Shown piece by piece: positions 1-11,889 of a DNA stretch of 64,000 nucleotides (the first letter of the stretch is position 1; every line of letters begins with the position of its first letter). Origin of the DNA: Echinarachnius parma (taxonomy: Eukaryota > Echinodermata > Echinoidea > Clypeasteroida > Echinarachniidae); the NCBI GenBank assembly GCA_037951105.1, contig JBAMJV010009384.1:1-64000 (forward strand), in the 5' to 3' direction. The position numbers and the translations under genes were made by a program. The notes beneath the pieces are model-generated. The model was not told the origin of the DNA and did not search any database. It saw only the letters and a list, made by a program, of their open reading frames with translations.

Positions 1-543
1 GATAGTTGAGTTTTGGTAAAGAGAGTACAGTTTTGGTCAAACTGAATTTTAGTATCTAAAAAATGCACCATTACATTATAAGCTAGTAGTTATAACTCCA
101 CCATGCTCGAAAGGAATACAAACAAATTACAAACGACTAAGTAAAAAGCATGTTATCATTAAAAAAGAGCCATTTAAACTCAAAATGGCTCTTTCTAAAA
201 ACTCATTGGTTTCAACCATTTAAAATATAATATCGTGCATGACTATTGTGATGTTTTGTTGAAATAGTAATTAGATAGAGAGATAGTCAACAACTATGTA
301 AAAACATATTTTGTAAATTTTTGAAAAGAGGAAGCATTAAAAAAAATATTATTGGCTGGTTCAACATTATCGTATGGTTATATTTATGGATATTTCAGCC
401 GTTTCTGAACCGAATTTTGATAAAAATCCATTTTATTCTGTCATTAAAATTGTATGCTCTTTCAAATTTGACACTCAATGTTTCATTATCTCACACACAT
501 TTATTCTGTGTAGCCCCCTCTATACCGAAATTCAACTATCCCT
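1..543. mobile_element. TTAA-flanked MITE, left end cut by window
   Basis: The right end reads CTATCCCT followed by TTAA (544-547). The window opens inside the matching left terminus (GATAGTTGAG, expected to be preceded by AGG). The interior (text around 'ccaccatgctcgaaag' and 'aaagagccat') recurs at 2551-3050, 34314-34838 and 44770-45207, so this is one copy of a repeated family. TTAA target duplication and a terminus beginning AGGG are typical of piggyBac-type non-autonomous elements; no transposase is present. Confidence 0.65.
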
Positions 544-599
544 TTAATAATCAAGTTGGTATGTTTTTTTAGAAATGTGTAGTATTTACAAATATGTTC

Positions 600-814
600 T
601 TAAATTATTGAATAAAAGTTTGTTCCCTATCAAATATAATGTATTTATGGATATTTAAGCCTCCTTCTGAATCGTTGCTGATGAAACAAATTTGATTCTA
701 GTATTAAAAATGTGTGCTTTTAAAAGTTTTACTCATATGTTTTCATACAGCATATCTTACCAAAAAATGTTACTTGAAACGCCCTCTTAGCCCCAAAAAA
801 ACTTAACTACCCCT
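600..814. mobile_element. Partial TTAA MITE of the same family
   Basis: The right terminus CTACCCCT is followed by TTAA at 815-818, and the preceding text (gccctcttagcccc...) resembles the right part of the 34314-34838 copy. The left part is missing or too diverged to place. Confidence 0.4.
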
Positions 815-1169
815 TTAATATAACATTTGTGTAAACAAAACCACCATATCCACATTTAACATTTCTCATAATCTAAAACGAAGTGACAAATGAATATACG
901 GTATATGGTTGATTACAACACAAAATGTAAACGGCCATTTTGCTAAGTTTAAGTTTCAAACTGCTCTAAGATCTTAGTCCATTACTTTTGCACACACAAA
1001 GTACACATGTCTACCATTTATAGAGAAACCGTCATCCGCGATCTGGCCTGGAGTACATGTTCACGTTTAACCAAACCGATATTTCCATATATTTCAATAC
1101 AACTTCAATACAAACAATCAATACCAACAATGTGGTGATACTCTTACCACTAAAAGAGCAAATAAAATG

Positions 1170-1243
1170 GGATTTCAACGGGATTCGAACCCGAGACATC
1201 CGGATTGCTAGACCGGTGCTCTTACCGACTGGCTATAGAAAAC
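1170..1243 (-). tRNA. tRNA-like sequence (Ala-AGC-like), probably pseudogene or SINE head
   Basis: Read on the minus strand, the sequence has a good B box (GGTTCGAATCC), an anticodon loop CTAGCAA that would give anticodon AGC, and a 7-bp acceptor stem (GGGTTTT with AAATCCC) with one mismatch. The D arm lacks a base compared with a normal TAGCTCAG box A, so folding to a working tRNA is doubtful. It forms the left arm of an inverted pair with 1250-1316. Confidence 0.45.
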
Positions 1244-1249
1244 CCTAGT

Positions 1250-1316
1250 ACGTTGTTTAGCTCAGTCGGTAAGAGCACCGGTCTAGCAATCCGGAGGTCT
1301 CGGGTTGGAATCCCTT
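1250..1316 (+). tRNA. tRNA-like sequence, inverted partner, degraded T arm and acceptor
   Basis: Box A is intact (TAGCTCAGTCGG) and the same CTAGCAA anticodon loop is present, but box B is altered (GGTTGGAATCC) and the 3' side runs into T-rich sequence that pairs with neither the T stem nor the acceptor. It is therefore a pseudogene or SINE fragment. The similarity to the minus-strand copy extends past the tRNA part on both outer sides. Confidence 0.45.
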
Positions 1317-1329
1317 TTTCTTTGCTCTT

Positions 1330-3680
1330 TTTCATTCAAATTATATATTTCTGGTCGGTTTCTATATATGTTTGAATTAATAATCTATCTGGTGAATAAT
1401 CTTTCCACACATAAATGTTGTCCATAGTTTCGTATACGGTTCTTATACTTATTTCTTATATGTTACAATAATACTAATGTCACCAAACCATTATATCCAC
1501 ATTTCACATTTCTCAAAGATGTAAGTGTTGTATACAAGTGCAAAACTTCCATAATATCAACTGAAATGACGATTCAATATATGAATGTTCGATTCCATAC
1601 CTAATGTTACCTACAAATACGGTTGACCACAACGACAATTCCATATATAGTGTTTCGTATTACCATGATTACTTATATAAGTGTTATATACAAGTGCATA
1701 ACTTCAATACAAAAACGCTTCACTTCACAATAATATTTCGGTAAAAATCTTTCCACACAAAAATTATTATCAGCGGCCACAGTTTATCTGTATCATTTTC
1801 TTTTATACATTACTATAACTTTTGTGAAATCAAAACCACCATATCTACATTTTACAACGTCAACCATGCATGACATTTTTTCCCTTCTTTTTCTTATACA
1901 TTACAATAATACTCGTGTATACATCAAACCATCATAATTTACATTTCTTATAGATGTAAGTGTGTTATATAAGTGCAAAACTTCCATAATTCAAAACGAA
2001 ATGGTAATTCAATATATATACATGTATATATATTCGATTCCATACGTAATTGCCCCACAAATACGGTTGACCAAACCGCTATTTATATATATTACATTTC
2101 ATATGAGTAGTTAAAGTGTTATATATATAGTGCATAACGTCAATACAAGCAATACCAATAATGCGATTCTCTCTCCACTTCACAATAATATATCTGGTGA
2201 TAATCTTTCCAAACATATATTATAAGCAGAGGTCACAGTTCATCTTTATAATTTTCTGTATACATTACTATAACTTTTGTGAACTCAAAGTGCACCATAT
2301 CCACATTTCACAACGTTAACCATGCATGACATTGTTTTGTGTTATTTATTGTACATTACAGTAATACTCGTGTATACATCAAACCATCTAATCATAATTC
2401 ACATTTCTCATAGATGTAAGTGTTTTATATAAGTGCGTACTTCCATAATTTAAAACGAAATAGTAATTCAATATATTCGATTCCATACCTAATGGTATAC
2501 CCACAAATACGGTTGACCAAACCGCCATTTATATATCTTACATTTATTAAAGGGATAGTTGAGTTTTTGTCAAACTTAATTTTAGTAACCAAAACCTGCA
2601 CCATTGCGGTACAAACTAATAGTTATATCAACTCCACCATGCTCGAAAGATATACCAAGTCAAAACTCTGTTATCATTAAAAAAGAGCCGTTACAACTCA
2701 AGAAGGCGCTCTCTAAAAACTCATTGGTTTTAACCATTTTTCATACACAATTGTGCATGTGATGTTTTTGTTTTGTTTAAATAATGATTATATAGAGATA
2801 TCATCAAAAACAATTTAAAAACCTATTTTGATTTTTTTTTCAAAAAAGTCTATAAGCAAATTTTTTCTTTTTCTAAAAAGACTTATGAATAAAATATTTT
2901 GAAATCAAATGTTACAACTATGAGAGCATTCGAAAGGGAATAATTCTCATTTCACATGTTTTAGTCAGTGAATTTTCAAATGAAATTAAAACCAACCAAT
3001 TTAGTGTCAAGGGGCATTTCGGGAAGTACCAATACTCAAGTGTACATTTAAAGTGTTATATATACAAGTGCATAACGTCAATACAAGCAATACCAATAAC
3101 GCGATTCTCTTTCCACTTCACAATACTAGAATTGTAAGCAGCGGTCACAGTTTATCTTTATAATTTTCTTGTATACATTACTATAACTTTTGTGAACTCA
3201 AAACCACCATGTATTTCACAATGTTAACCATGCATGACATTTTTTTTCTTCTTATACATTACAGTAATACTCGTGTATACATCGAACCATCATAATTCAC
3301 ATTTATCATAGATGTAAGTGTTTTATATAAGTGAAAAACTTTCATAATTTAAAACGAAATGGTAATTCAATATATTCGATTCCATAACTAAGGCTAATGT
3401 TATACCCACAAAAATCATGCGGTTGACCAAACCGCTATTTCTATATCTTACATTTCATATGAGTTATATATACAAGTGCATAACGTCAATACAAGCAAAC
3501 CAATAGGGCGATTCTCTTTCCACTTCACAATAATATATCTGGTGATAATCTTTCCAAACATACATTATAAACAGAGGTCACAGTTCATCTTTATAATTTT
3601 CTTTTATACATTACTATAACTTTTGTGAACTCAAAACCACCATGTCCACGTTTCACAATTTTAACTATGCATGACCGCCT
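1330..3680. repeat. AT-rich tandem repeat, unit about 445 bp, 4-5 diverged copies
   Basis: The phrase 'cattactataacttttgtga' recurs near 1811, 2266, 3178 and 3611. The spacing is 455, 911 and 433 bp; the long interval contains the MITE at 2551-3050. Further shared phrases include 'gtgcataacgtcaatacaag' and 'taatactcgtgtatacatc'. No coding potential is seen. Confidence 0.7.
2551..3050. mobile_element. TTAA-type MITE inserted in the 445-bp tandem repeat
   Basis: TTAA (2547-2550) is followed by AGGGATAGTTGAG, the terminus of the family also seen at 1-543. The interior carries the family phrases ('ccaccatgctcgaaag'). The right terminus is eroded and the boundary near 3050 is set by return to the host repeat. 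Confidence 0.5.
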
Positions 3681-4580
3681 CACCATTAACACTCTATCCC
3701 CCAAGCGCTTAGAGATGACTATCAATCATATTAGGCGCTATATTATAAATCGAATATATTATTATTATTATTATTAAACAGACATTGAAAAAGGAAACTT
3801 CAATGATGCATTTTGTAATATTTCCCTTCTTACTTGGCTCCATATTCAGGTGTAATACACATTTCCATGATAGCGTAATCCATCAAGATAAACGGGAATA
3901 TTCATGTATGAAAACAATAGCAACATGGAGAGATATGAACGCTCAGATTTGAATTGCGGAACCTATTGTGATTATTGTGATTATTTTACATAAGTACACA
4001 TATATATTCCACATGACAATTAAATTCAAAACAAAAATGACAGTAATTCTGCATACACCTCACTTACTTTGATTCGATTTCGTTAATTCATAATGTTAAT
4101 ATCTGATCGTTGTTTATGCTGCATATTCCTTATACTATATCAAACATCTACACGTTATTCCACATCCAAATTATTCTCAAAATGGTAACGAATGTTTTTG
4201 TAATACTTGGTTTAGGACTACATTGTTACAAAGTTAGTTGCTTTCATTTTTGTTTGAATTGCCTGTTATAACTTTCTGATTTATGTTTACCGTATTATTT
4301 ACGTACTAATAGGAAAGATGTAATCCGGAATATTGGGTTCCAATCGATTTCCGATGAAGACCGTTTTATTTACTTTGCTCATTTCCTTTTATTCAATAGT
4401 TTATTCAACAAAAAATTGTATCACTTCGCGTGATCACCGAGCACTGGATGACAATGACGTTCGTCGCGGTGATGGCAGGTTGACGCATGCATAGATTTCA
4501 CAGTTTTGCGTGGTTGATGTCGTAGCGCGTGTTGTCTTTGATGATCGTCGTGTCTTTGTTCGACATCAATTATGTATTTG
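3681..4580. other. AT-rich intergenic stretch, nothing recognised
   Basis: It holds a short ATT repeat near 3760 and otherwise unique-looking AT-rich DNA. No reading frame with protein-like composition and no tRNA signals were seen. Confidence 0.5.
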
Positions 4581-4585
4581 ATGCC

Positions 4586-4810
4586 TGAAGCCCGGCGCAG
4601 ACAGAGCCGACTCGACCCGATCCAACTGATTTTCAGTCGGATCGGCTCTGCGTGCATTACCTCACGACGTTACTAGTCGGAAGGCACTCGGAAGCCAATC
4701 GGGCCCGATTCCAAATGTTGAGTCGGTCGCAACTGAAGCGGACCGACTGTGGCTTTCCGTCGGGTTGAGTCGGATCGTGCTGAGTTGGCTCTGTCTGCGC
4801 CGTGTTTTTA
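4586..4810. mobile_element. GC-rich foldback MITE, copy 1
   Basis: The ends are inverted repeats: GCCCGGCGCAGACAGAGCC on the left and GGCTCTGTCTGCGCC on the right, with further internal TCGGATCGG inverted pairs. A better preserved copy lies at 63285-63520. GC content is far above the surrounding DNA. No clear target duplication could be assigned. Confidence 0.65.
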
Positions 4811-5189
4811 GTCCTGCCACGTCACAAATAAACTTTACTTTTTACCACTTTTGGTGATACCATGTGATGTCCATACCCTACGTAGGAGGCACCTGTGACA
4901 CAGTATGAATTCAGATAATGACTGTCGGTATATTCGGTAACAAACTGTATCAGTTCCGCCGACTGTGGGCGCATTACAATACAGGGGTTGCAGTTGTTTT
5001 GCAATACATGACATGATCGGGAAAGGTCTGAGTATGGTGCCTAATATAATTAGCAGGACATTGGGTTGACTGGGGATTGTATCAGTACATGGCCCCATTG
5101 CAAATAGAGCTGCAATCGATTGTAAAGTTGCAATTAATTGAAGATCAGGAAAAATATGAAAATTTGAATAATCAGATCAGGGGAACATT

Positions 5190-6554
5190 TTATCGACCGA
5201 ATAGAAATCTATGCAGTCGCGACGGTTCGGGGATAGAGCGAAAAGAGCAGCGAATGATGCAGAGAATGACCGAGCGGAACAATGCATCCCTAGCCGCCAA
5301 GATAAATGGGTTGATGAAGAAATTGACATAGATGAATTCTACCATGATGAGCCGATGGATCAAAGAAGCGCTGGGATACATGGCAGTCACGGCTGGAAAG
5401 TTGCAACACAAGAAAACACCAACGATAATGGCACAGGTCTTTGTGATGTTGATCTCCTTGAAACCTGCTCTAGGCATCGCACGGGCATTCTGGTTGGGGG
5501 CTTCATCACTGGTACCTGCCGTGGCACCGGAACCCCCTGCTCCCCCGGTCATTCGCTCTTGGTTCGGCCCCGGTTGCGGGTTGTCAGTACTCTGAACACA
5601 TTGAACAGCACCACGAGCTTCCTCGGTTCCGCAAGAGTGTGGTTCTGAGTTGTTGTCCACCTGCTCCGACATTGGCTGCACGTTCAGGTTGATGCCACGT
5701 TTTGATGACAACTGAGCAGTACCGAGCTCAGTATAATTAGTTTTAGTAGTCCCGCTACGGATGAATGAACTCTGACCTTGTGGTTCTTGATCACCTGTCG
5801 GCGGCTTCTTGCAGACAGCTGCATTCTGAACACGAGCAGGTACAACAGCAACGGCTCGACCATTAGTCCCGATTTGCCGCTGTTGATTCGGGACTACCCT
5901 GCGGGAACGGGCCCGGACGAAGATCACAATCTTTGCGTAACTCGCTACCATAATGGAAACTGAAATGGCAACGACTATCACGGCAGTCAGCCGGACCGAC
6001 ATTGCCACTACACTTTGCGTGTTAATGTTGGTGTTGTTGCTGCTGCTGATGCTACTGTTGGTATTGATGTTGGATCTGAAGCACATCCGGAGGTCTGTAT
6101 CGTACCCGTATCGAAAACCTCTCACGGCCATCGGTATAGATGCAAACACCGTAATTGCTAGGCACCAAATCAAAGCAATCATCAGTATCATCCGTTTTCT
6201 TGAAAACACCCTGTCGAAATCAGGCGAGGGTTTAGTGATGCGTACATATCTGCTGATTGCGATCATCGCATGTGTCAGTAGACTAACGCAGGCCGAAATC
6301 AACTTTAAAATTGCCATCCACTCACACAGGCGCGCTGGTACCAACGTTCCTGATGTCAATATCGCCACGAAATCGATGGACGAAAATAGACAATAGAAGA
6401 GATCACTCAATGTGACGTTCACCAGGAAGATGTTGGTCTTGGTTTGTAGTTTCCGGCACAGAAGGACAGCCAGAATGAACACGCTGTTCCCGACCGTACC
6501 CAGGATGGTGCCGAACATGCACCAGGCGGCTGGAAATATAAAAATACCTTCCAT
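5190..6554 (-). CDS. Rhodopsin-class (family A) G protein-coupled receptor, intronless
   Basis: A 454-residue seven-helix plasma-membrane receptor in a single open frame. The start ATG has a strong context (GACCATGG). Visible: TM1 with GNS (N1.50), TM2 with LSD (D2.50), TM3 preceded by a Cys (PARLCEW) and ending SRY in place of DRY, TM4 with IALIW, a second Cys in extracellular loop 2 (LRMCFRS) that can form the conserved disulfide, TM5, TM6 with CNFP in place of CWxP, and TM7 with NPFIL in place of NPxxY. Extracellular loop 2 has an Asn/Ser-rich tract with possible N-glycosylation sites. Intracellular loop 3 is long (about 150 residues), hydrophilic and Gln/Gly-rich. The C-tail is short, basic and Cys-containing. 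The general look is of the invertebrate melatonin/orphan receptor expansion, but ligand and subfamily cannot be assigned. Single-exon structure suggests retroposition or a lineage-specific GPCR family. Confidence 0.9.
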   Translation of the reverse strand: MEGIFIFPAAWCMFGTILGTVGNSVFILAVLLCRKLQTKTNIFLVNVTLSDLFYCLFSSIDFVAILTSGTLVPARLCEWMAILKLISACVSLLTHAMIAISRYVRITKPSPDFDRVFSRKRMILMIALIWCLAITVFASIPMAVRGFRYGYDTDLRMCFRSNINTNSSISSSNNTNINTQSVVAMSVRLTAVIVVAISVSIMVASYAKIVIFVRARSRRVVPNQQRQIGTNGRAVAVVPARVQNAAVCKKPPTGDQEPQGQSSFIRSGTTKTNYTELGTAQLSSKRGINLNVQPMSEQVDNNSEPHSCGTEEARGAVQCVQSTDNPQPGPNQERMTGGAGGSGATAGTSDEAPNQNARAMPRAGFKEINITKTCAIIVGVFLCCNFPAVTAMYPSASLIHRLIMVEFIYVNFFINPFILAARDALFRSVILCIIRCSFRSIPEPSRLHRFLFGR

Positions 6555-7148
6555 GGTCGAGTTGAGAAATTAAAGAAATGATGATATAAACTCCCCCCTT
6601 TTGCAGGTCGTCCTGGTTATACAGACAACGCGATCATGTAGTGTCCAGTAGGAAATAATCAGGTATCGCTTTGAGTTAAAAAATTACCCTTTTCAATTAA
6701 GAAACCATCTATGTTTTAAGCAATCGCGTACCTACGCATACCTACGTTGTTGGCATTCCAGAGGCTGGCGATTGCTCTATATGAACATGATGAAGAAAGG
6801 TTTTAACTATAAACAGAATTCTTGGTCGCATCTGAAGAAATATCGAGGAGCGGGTACGTCTACAGGTTTGTAGATTTACAGATTTTCTAGGTTTGTTGTA
6901 ACTTGCGTATGGTTGGGGGTGAGTACTTTTCTGTACCGGGCCTCGTAGTTCCCGTGTAGGCTGGCATTGCTCTGGCTGCTTGTGTGACGTGCACTAAATT
7001 GCACAATTTCAAGTAGGCTATAATACTGTAAATGCAAAATCTTCCACGTGGGAGGGGGATACCCCCTCCCAAACCCTCCCCCTCTGGCTCTGCCCCAGCC
7101 TTCGGTCGCTTCGCTCCATCGGGACTCATTCTTAGTTGTAGGCTAAGT

Positions 7149-7262
7149 CACGGGCGTAGCGAGTTACGTAATACCTATTCAACTGGGGGGGATGAATGAA
7201 TATATCCCCCCCCCCCCCCCCCCCCCACTTGAATGGGTATCAATGTCATGTCTACGCCCGTG
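7149..7262. mobile_element. 114-bp hAT-type MITE with perfect 8-bp target duplication
   Basis: The element starts CACGGGCGTAGC and ends TCTACGCCCGTG (imperfect terminal inverted repeat). It is flanked on both sides by GGCTAAGT (7141-7148 and 7263-7270), an exact 8-bp duplication as made by hAT transposases. The centre is a C-run of about 20 bases between short arms. It sits inside the decayed composite. Confidence 0.85.
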
Positions 7263-7830
7263 GGCTAAGTTGTTGGATCATACGTAATGTGGCATATTTA
7301 TTAGTGTGTAAATTATTTGTTTTTATCGTGAAAATGTATTTAAAATTTCTGGTCGATCAAATCATAACACGCTTTCCCAGATACATTTCATCTTAAGCCC
7401 GAAATTTCCTATCTAGGTATGCACCAGATTGCACCATTTCAAGTATATAAATGCAAAATATTCACCGTGTGAGGGGGATACCCCCTCCCAAATGCCCCTC
7501 CCCCTCTAGCTCTGCCCCAGACCTCAGTCGCTTCACTCCCCTCGGGACTCATTCTCGACTGTAGGCTATGTTGTTGGATCATTCATAATGTGGCATATTT
7601 ATTAGTGTGTCAATTATTTGTTTTCTTCGTGAAAAATATATTTAAAATTTCTGGTCGATCAAATCATAACACGCTTTCCCAGATACAGTTAATCTTAAGC
7701 CCGATTTTCAGATCTAGGTATGCACCAGATTGCACAATTTTAAATCTAAAAATGCAAAAGCTCCCTACCGTGGGAGAGGGACACCCCCACACCCTCCCAC
7801 ACCCTCCCACTGGTGGCCTAGATGTATGTG

Positions 7831-9034
7831 TGTTTATTGTTTTAATACCTGTTTCCTGTTTATTTCCTGTTGTTCGGTTTAAAGACTCAGGAAAAGGGTA
7901 AATGGGGGTGTTTGTAACGGTATTATAAGCTTTGTACGACACACATTCGGCGTGTTCCGTTGTTGACCTATCAGGAACGCAATCGCTCATGCGAGATTGT
8001 GATGTTGGGAGCCACGGTAGAGCATAAAAGCCGAGTGTCTACATTCGATATTATCATTTGACAAAGTATTGCAGTTTTGCTTTTTTATTTTTTTTATTTT
8101 TTTTTCAAATTTTTTTTAATTATTTTTTTATTTCACTTGTCTGTGATTCATTCGTTGTGTCATCTTTCTTTCATGATTCTTGTTTCTCATAAACATTTTT
8201 CTTTTTTCACCTTCCTGGATCTGACCCTGGTAATACGAAGCTAACACACGACACGACACAATCAGGTTATACATGTATTTGTTAAGTTTGAATGAACACA
8301 CGTTATCGTTCTCGCTTCATCAAACATGCTTTCTATGAAAGGTCAGGCAAGCATTGTCTGTTGTCAAGGATTCTGATGTATGCATAAATAGCTTTTGTTC
8401 AGTGGGTGGATGAATGATCTTGCAATGTACATGGCCGAATTTAAGGAACAATAACAATTTGTGTCGCACAAACGAAGCTTATAATACCGTCACAAATACC
8501 CCCATTTACAGAAACCATTGTATTGAAACAATAAACACACATACATCTAGGCCACCAGTGGCTGAATTAATGCAACCCAGAGAGGTGTAGGGTGGTAAAT
8601 GTTTACTTGACGAACGGGGGGGGGGGGGGGGCAATAACGTTGATAGTACTCCATACATGTAGGCGTATATTGAAGCTTTACTGTGATTGTCTGCATTTAC
8701 GATATCCTATATACCTTCATTACAAATTGTCCTCTCATGTTCGTTCCTGTGAGTTGATTCATCTGTTTGAATCTTCACTAACAACGGGGACAGGAGCTTC
8801 GTGGGGGTGGGATTCCCTGTACACACCCCATATCAAACACAGTCACATTGTCTATTTTAGGCGGCGTTTTTATGAGATTCACCTTCGTTATTATTCTCAT
8901 GAATATTCAATTATTCGTGACCATCATTTGCATTCGTGAATAATGTCTCCCTTTCGGAGTTTGAGAGCGCTCTTTAAAAACAAGATCACAGCAAGACATC
9001 GATCGATAGGTGCTTCACGACGGGTTTCTACGGT
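7831..9034. other. Non-coding stretch with homopolymer runs
   Basis: It contains T-rich runs (8075-8130), a G-run (about 8618-8631) and a short inverted pair: 'ggtattataagctttgt' near 7919 against 'aagcttataataccgtc' near 8475, with matching 'aaacacacatacatctaggccacc' style text around 7800 and 8530. This suggests another foldback insertion between about 7800 and 8565. No gene is seen. Confidence 0.4.
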
Positions 9035-9130
9035 ATGGTTAGGCATTAGCCCCCTACACAAAAAAATCGTGAGCCCCCTTAGGTCTCTGCCCCCCCCCCC
9101 CCCCCCCCAATCCAAAACTGCTTCCGGCGC

Positions 9131-9830
9131 GCCTGTCCCATAGGTTATGCCTGGTGTTGGTTTTGGGATTTACCGTAACGCGAAAGGTGCGCGAAGACGA
9201 CCCGGTCTGCCCAGGGTCCGCTGTTTGTGATACATGTATAAATAGATTAATCACAGACTCAACACCAGCGTTTTGTTGTAATGCTTTATCGTCAACAATT
9301 CAGTTTTATCCAGTATCTTATGAAATTTACCTTTTTATATTTGTTTTAATTTCATGTGTAATTCGTTTGTTTTTATATGGGCTATCGTCTTAACACTAAT
9401 GTATCAAATTCTGATGGGAACTAGATAAAAATGACTGATTTATGATTACCCGCTATTTTGTTAAGATTGCTGCCCCTTTTTTCATCATAGTCTTGATTAT
9501 AGACATTTTGTAATATAATTATGTTTCCAAACGTGATTGACGTATTTAATTGTGTCAATCTTGAAAAATAATAAACTGTAAAGCATAAATAAATATGTAA
9601 AGGTTTTTGTTTCAATTATTGTGAATATTGTTGTTATCAAGACTATAGCTGACATATTGTATCAAAAATGTAATTTGCGATTATGTCTGTGATTGAGGAT
9701 AAGTTCGATATTTATGGAACACCGCATGTGTATAGTTAGAGATGATAGTTAGCATTGACTGAATAATAAGAACTGTCTTTGAATGATGGGGCATTCTCAC
9801 ATAAACATCGATGTATATCGATGGGAGTCC
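9131..9830. other. AT-rich stretch, no gene seen
   Basis: Unique-looking AT-rich sequence without protein-like frames or recognisable repeats. Confidence 0.4.
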
Positions 9831-9837
9831 TTGTTAT

Positions 9838-10932
9838 GCCTCCGCAACGAAGTAGCCGGAGGCATTATGTTGTCGGGTTGTCCGTCCGTCCGTCCGTACG
9901 TACGTACGTCCGTACGTACGTACGTCCCGTTCTCGTGATCGCGTTATCTCAAGAACCGATTGACAGATTTTCACCAAACTTGGGTCATGTATGTATCTTG
10001 GGGGGCCAATGATCTGATTAGATTTTGGGGTCATGAGGTCAAAGGTCAAAGGTCACAGAGCTCATTATATATTGCAAAAATAGCTCGTGATCGCGTTATC
10101 TCAAGAACGGATTGACTGATTCTGACCAAACTTGGTACATGTATGTATCTTGGGGAGCCAATGATCTGATTAGATTTTGGGGTCATGAGGTCAAAGGTCA
10201 AAGGTCACAGAGCTCATTATATATGCAAAAATAGCTCGTGATCGCGTTATCTCAAGAAGGGATTGACAGATTCGGACCAAACTTGGTACATGTATGTATC
10301 TTGGGGGGCCGATGTTCTGATTAGATTTTGGGGTCATGAGGTCAAAGGTCAAAGGTCACAGAGCTCATTATATATGCAAAAATAGCTCGTGATCGCGTTA
10401 TCTCAAGAAGGGATTGACAGATTCTGACCAAACTTGGTACATGTATGTATCTTGGGGGACCAATGATCTGATTATATTTTGGGGTCATGAGGTCAAAGGT
10501 CAAAGGTCACAGAGCTCATTATATATGCAAAAATAGCTTGTGATCGCGTTATCTCAAGAAGGGATTGACAGATTCTGACCAAACTTGGTACATGTATGTT
10601 CCTTGGAGAGCCAATGAACTGATTAGATTTTGGGGGTTATGAGGTCAAAGGTCACAGGGCTCATTATATGTAAAAGTAGCTTGAGATTGGAAATCTCAAG
10701 AACTGAATATCAGATTTCAATCCAACTTGATACCTGAATGTATAATAGGGAACAATTGTAGTCATTAGATTTTGGGGTCATGAGGGCAAAGGTCAAGGTC
10801 ACTTATAGCTCATAATTGTGATACGTCAAGATCTAAAAGACAGAGTACCATCAAAATTGAGTTGACAGAATTAATTCTGTGTACATGTTGATTTGGGCTT
10901 GATATAAATAAATTGCGTAATGGCGGAGGCAT
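9838..10932. repeat. Element with tandem ~150-bp units carrying AGGTCA direct repeats
   Basis: The ends are short inverted repeats (ATGCCTCCG at left, CGGAGGCAT at right). After a CCGT/ACGT simple-repeat stretch (9879-9930), about six units of roughly 150 bp follow, each with 'gatcgcgttatctcaagaa', 'ccaaacttggtacatgtatg' and a run of AGGTCA half-sites. In the best units (for example 10036-10055) three AGGTCA half-sites are each spaced by one base. Later units (10620-10820) decay. Repeats beginning with a GGAGGCAT-type end followed by TCCGTCCG are, to my knowledge, widespread in marine invertebrate genomes. Confidence 0.8.
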
Positions 10933-10989
10933 CATTTTCGACTGCGCGCAGTCGAAGATCCATCTAGTTTATTTTTAATATGTTTTGTA

Positions 10990-11880
10990 TAATTAAATAT
11001 GTGTTATCTTATTTGATGTACATGTAATATTGATAACTTAACTTTAAAATGGAACAGTCACCTCTTTCATTTATAAATATATGTCATGCAATTGAACGCT
11101 TTATGATCATGTAATGTATATATTATGTTAATGTTTACTTATTATAATTTGCGTGTTCTGTGTATTCTTTTTTTACGCACTCTGCCATTGAAAAAATATC
11201 CAAATGCTTTTTGATATTTTGCATGGACCCGGGTTTTAGTAACTTCTTTGATTGGACAAATGAAGATGATTTGGAAATGTGGTACATAAAAGTATTTTAT
11301 TATGTTTAGTATTATGTTATATTATATAGATGTTACTTGGTGGTGGAGGGAATATCACAGAATGTTCCTCTCCGAGGGATTTGAAATGCTATTGAGGGGA
11401 GATTCTTATAAGTCCCGAGACGTAGTCGAGGGATTAGTTTCTTCATGAAATAGCATATCAGATCCCGAGGGAACACAGTCCATGATTTTCCCGACAACAA
11501 CATCTGTTATATTATAACCGGGGGCCGGGGGCATGGGGTACATGCACACATGATTGGGGCACTTCTTATGTATGGATCTGTATTACGTCTGTAAGCAACT
11601 GCAGACCCTTTATCGTTCATTACGTTTAATTGTACATGTAGTAATGTTCTCAAATCATGAGCATAGTTTCGCACAGATTTGCGAGCGATGTACCATAAAT
11701 AAGGTATTCTTTTAATTTTCTAAAAGGATGATACATAGACGCAGAAACGGAAGGTGTATATTATATGAGCCAAATATTCAGACTATATATAAAGCATTTT
11801 GTTCTCTTATGTGCGTAGTATTTTTATGGTTTATGGTAATGGTTGACTGAAAGTTGAAGATATCCGAGGCTGAAAATATT
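10990..11880. other. AT-rich stretch with a possible foldback remnant
   Basis: Between about 11330 and 11520 two half-palindromic blocks (around 'ctccgagggattt' and 'atcccgagggaac') suggest a decayed foldback element. The remainder is AT-rich and featureless. Confidence 0.35.
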
Positions 11881-11889
11881 AGATTAATC

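Larger units (their letters stand above)
6880..9130. mobile_element. Decayed hAT-like composite element, third and oldest copy
   Basis: Segments match the intact composites at 14669-17322 and 30727-32366: the 6890-7140 block (phrases 'cttgcgtatggt' and 'ctggcattgctctggctgctt'), two or more copies of the block ending 'aaatgcaaaa..ccctcccaaa' (7263-7830), and 9035-9125 ('aatcgtgagccccc', 'ccaaaactgcttccgg'). The middle (7830-9030) contains other AT-rich material. Ends and target duplication are lost. Confidence 0.55.

Noticed and set aside
1170..1316. Functional tRNA-Ala genes
   Set aside because: Each copy lacks key stems or box positions; better called tRNA-like.
5211..6396. Plus-strand frames opposite the GPCR (5211-5648, 5953-6396)
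   Set aside because: Antisense shadows of the receptor gene, with no features of their own.
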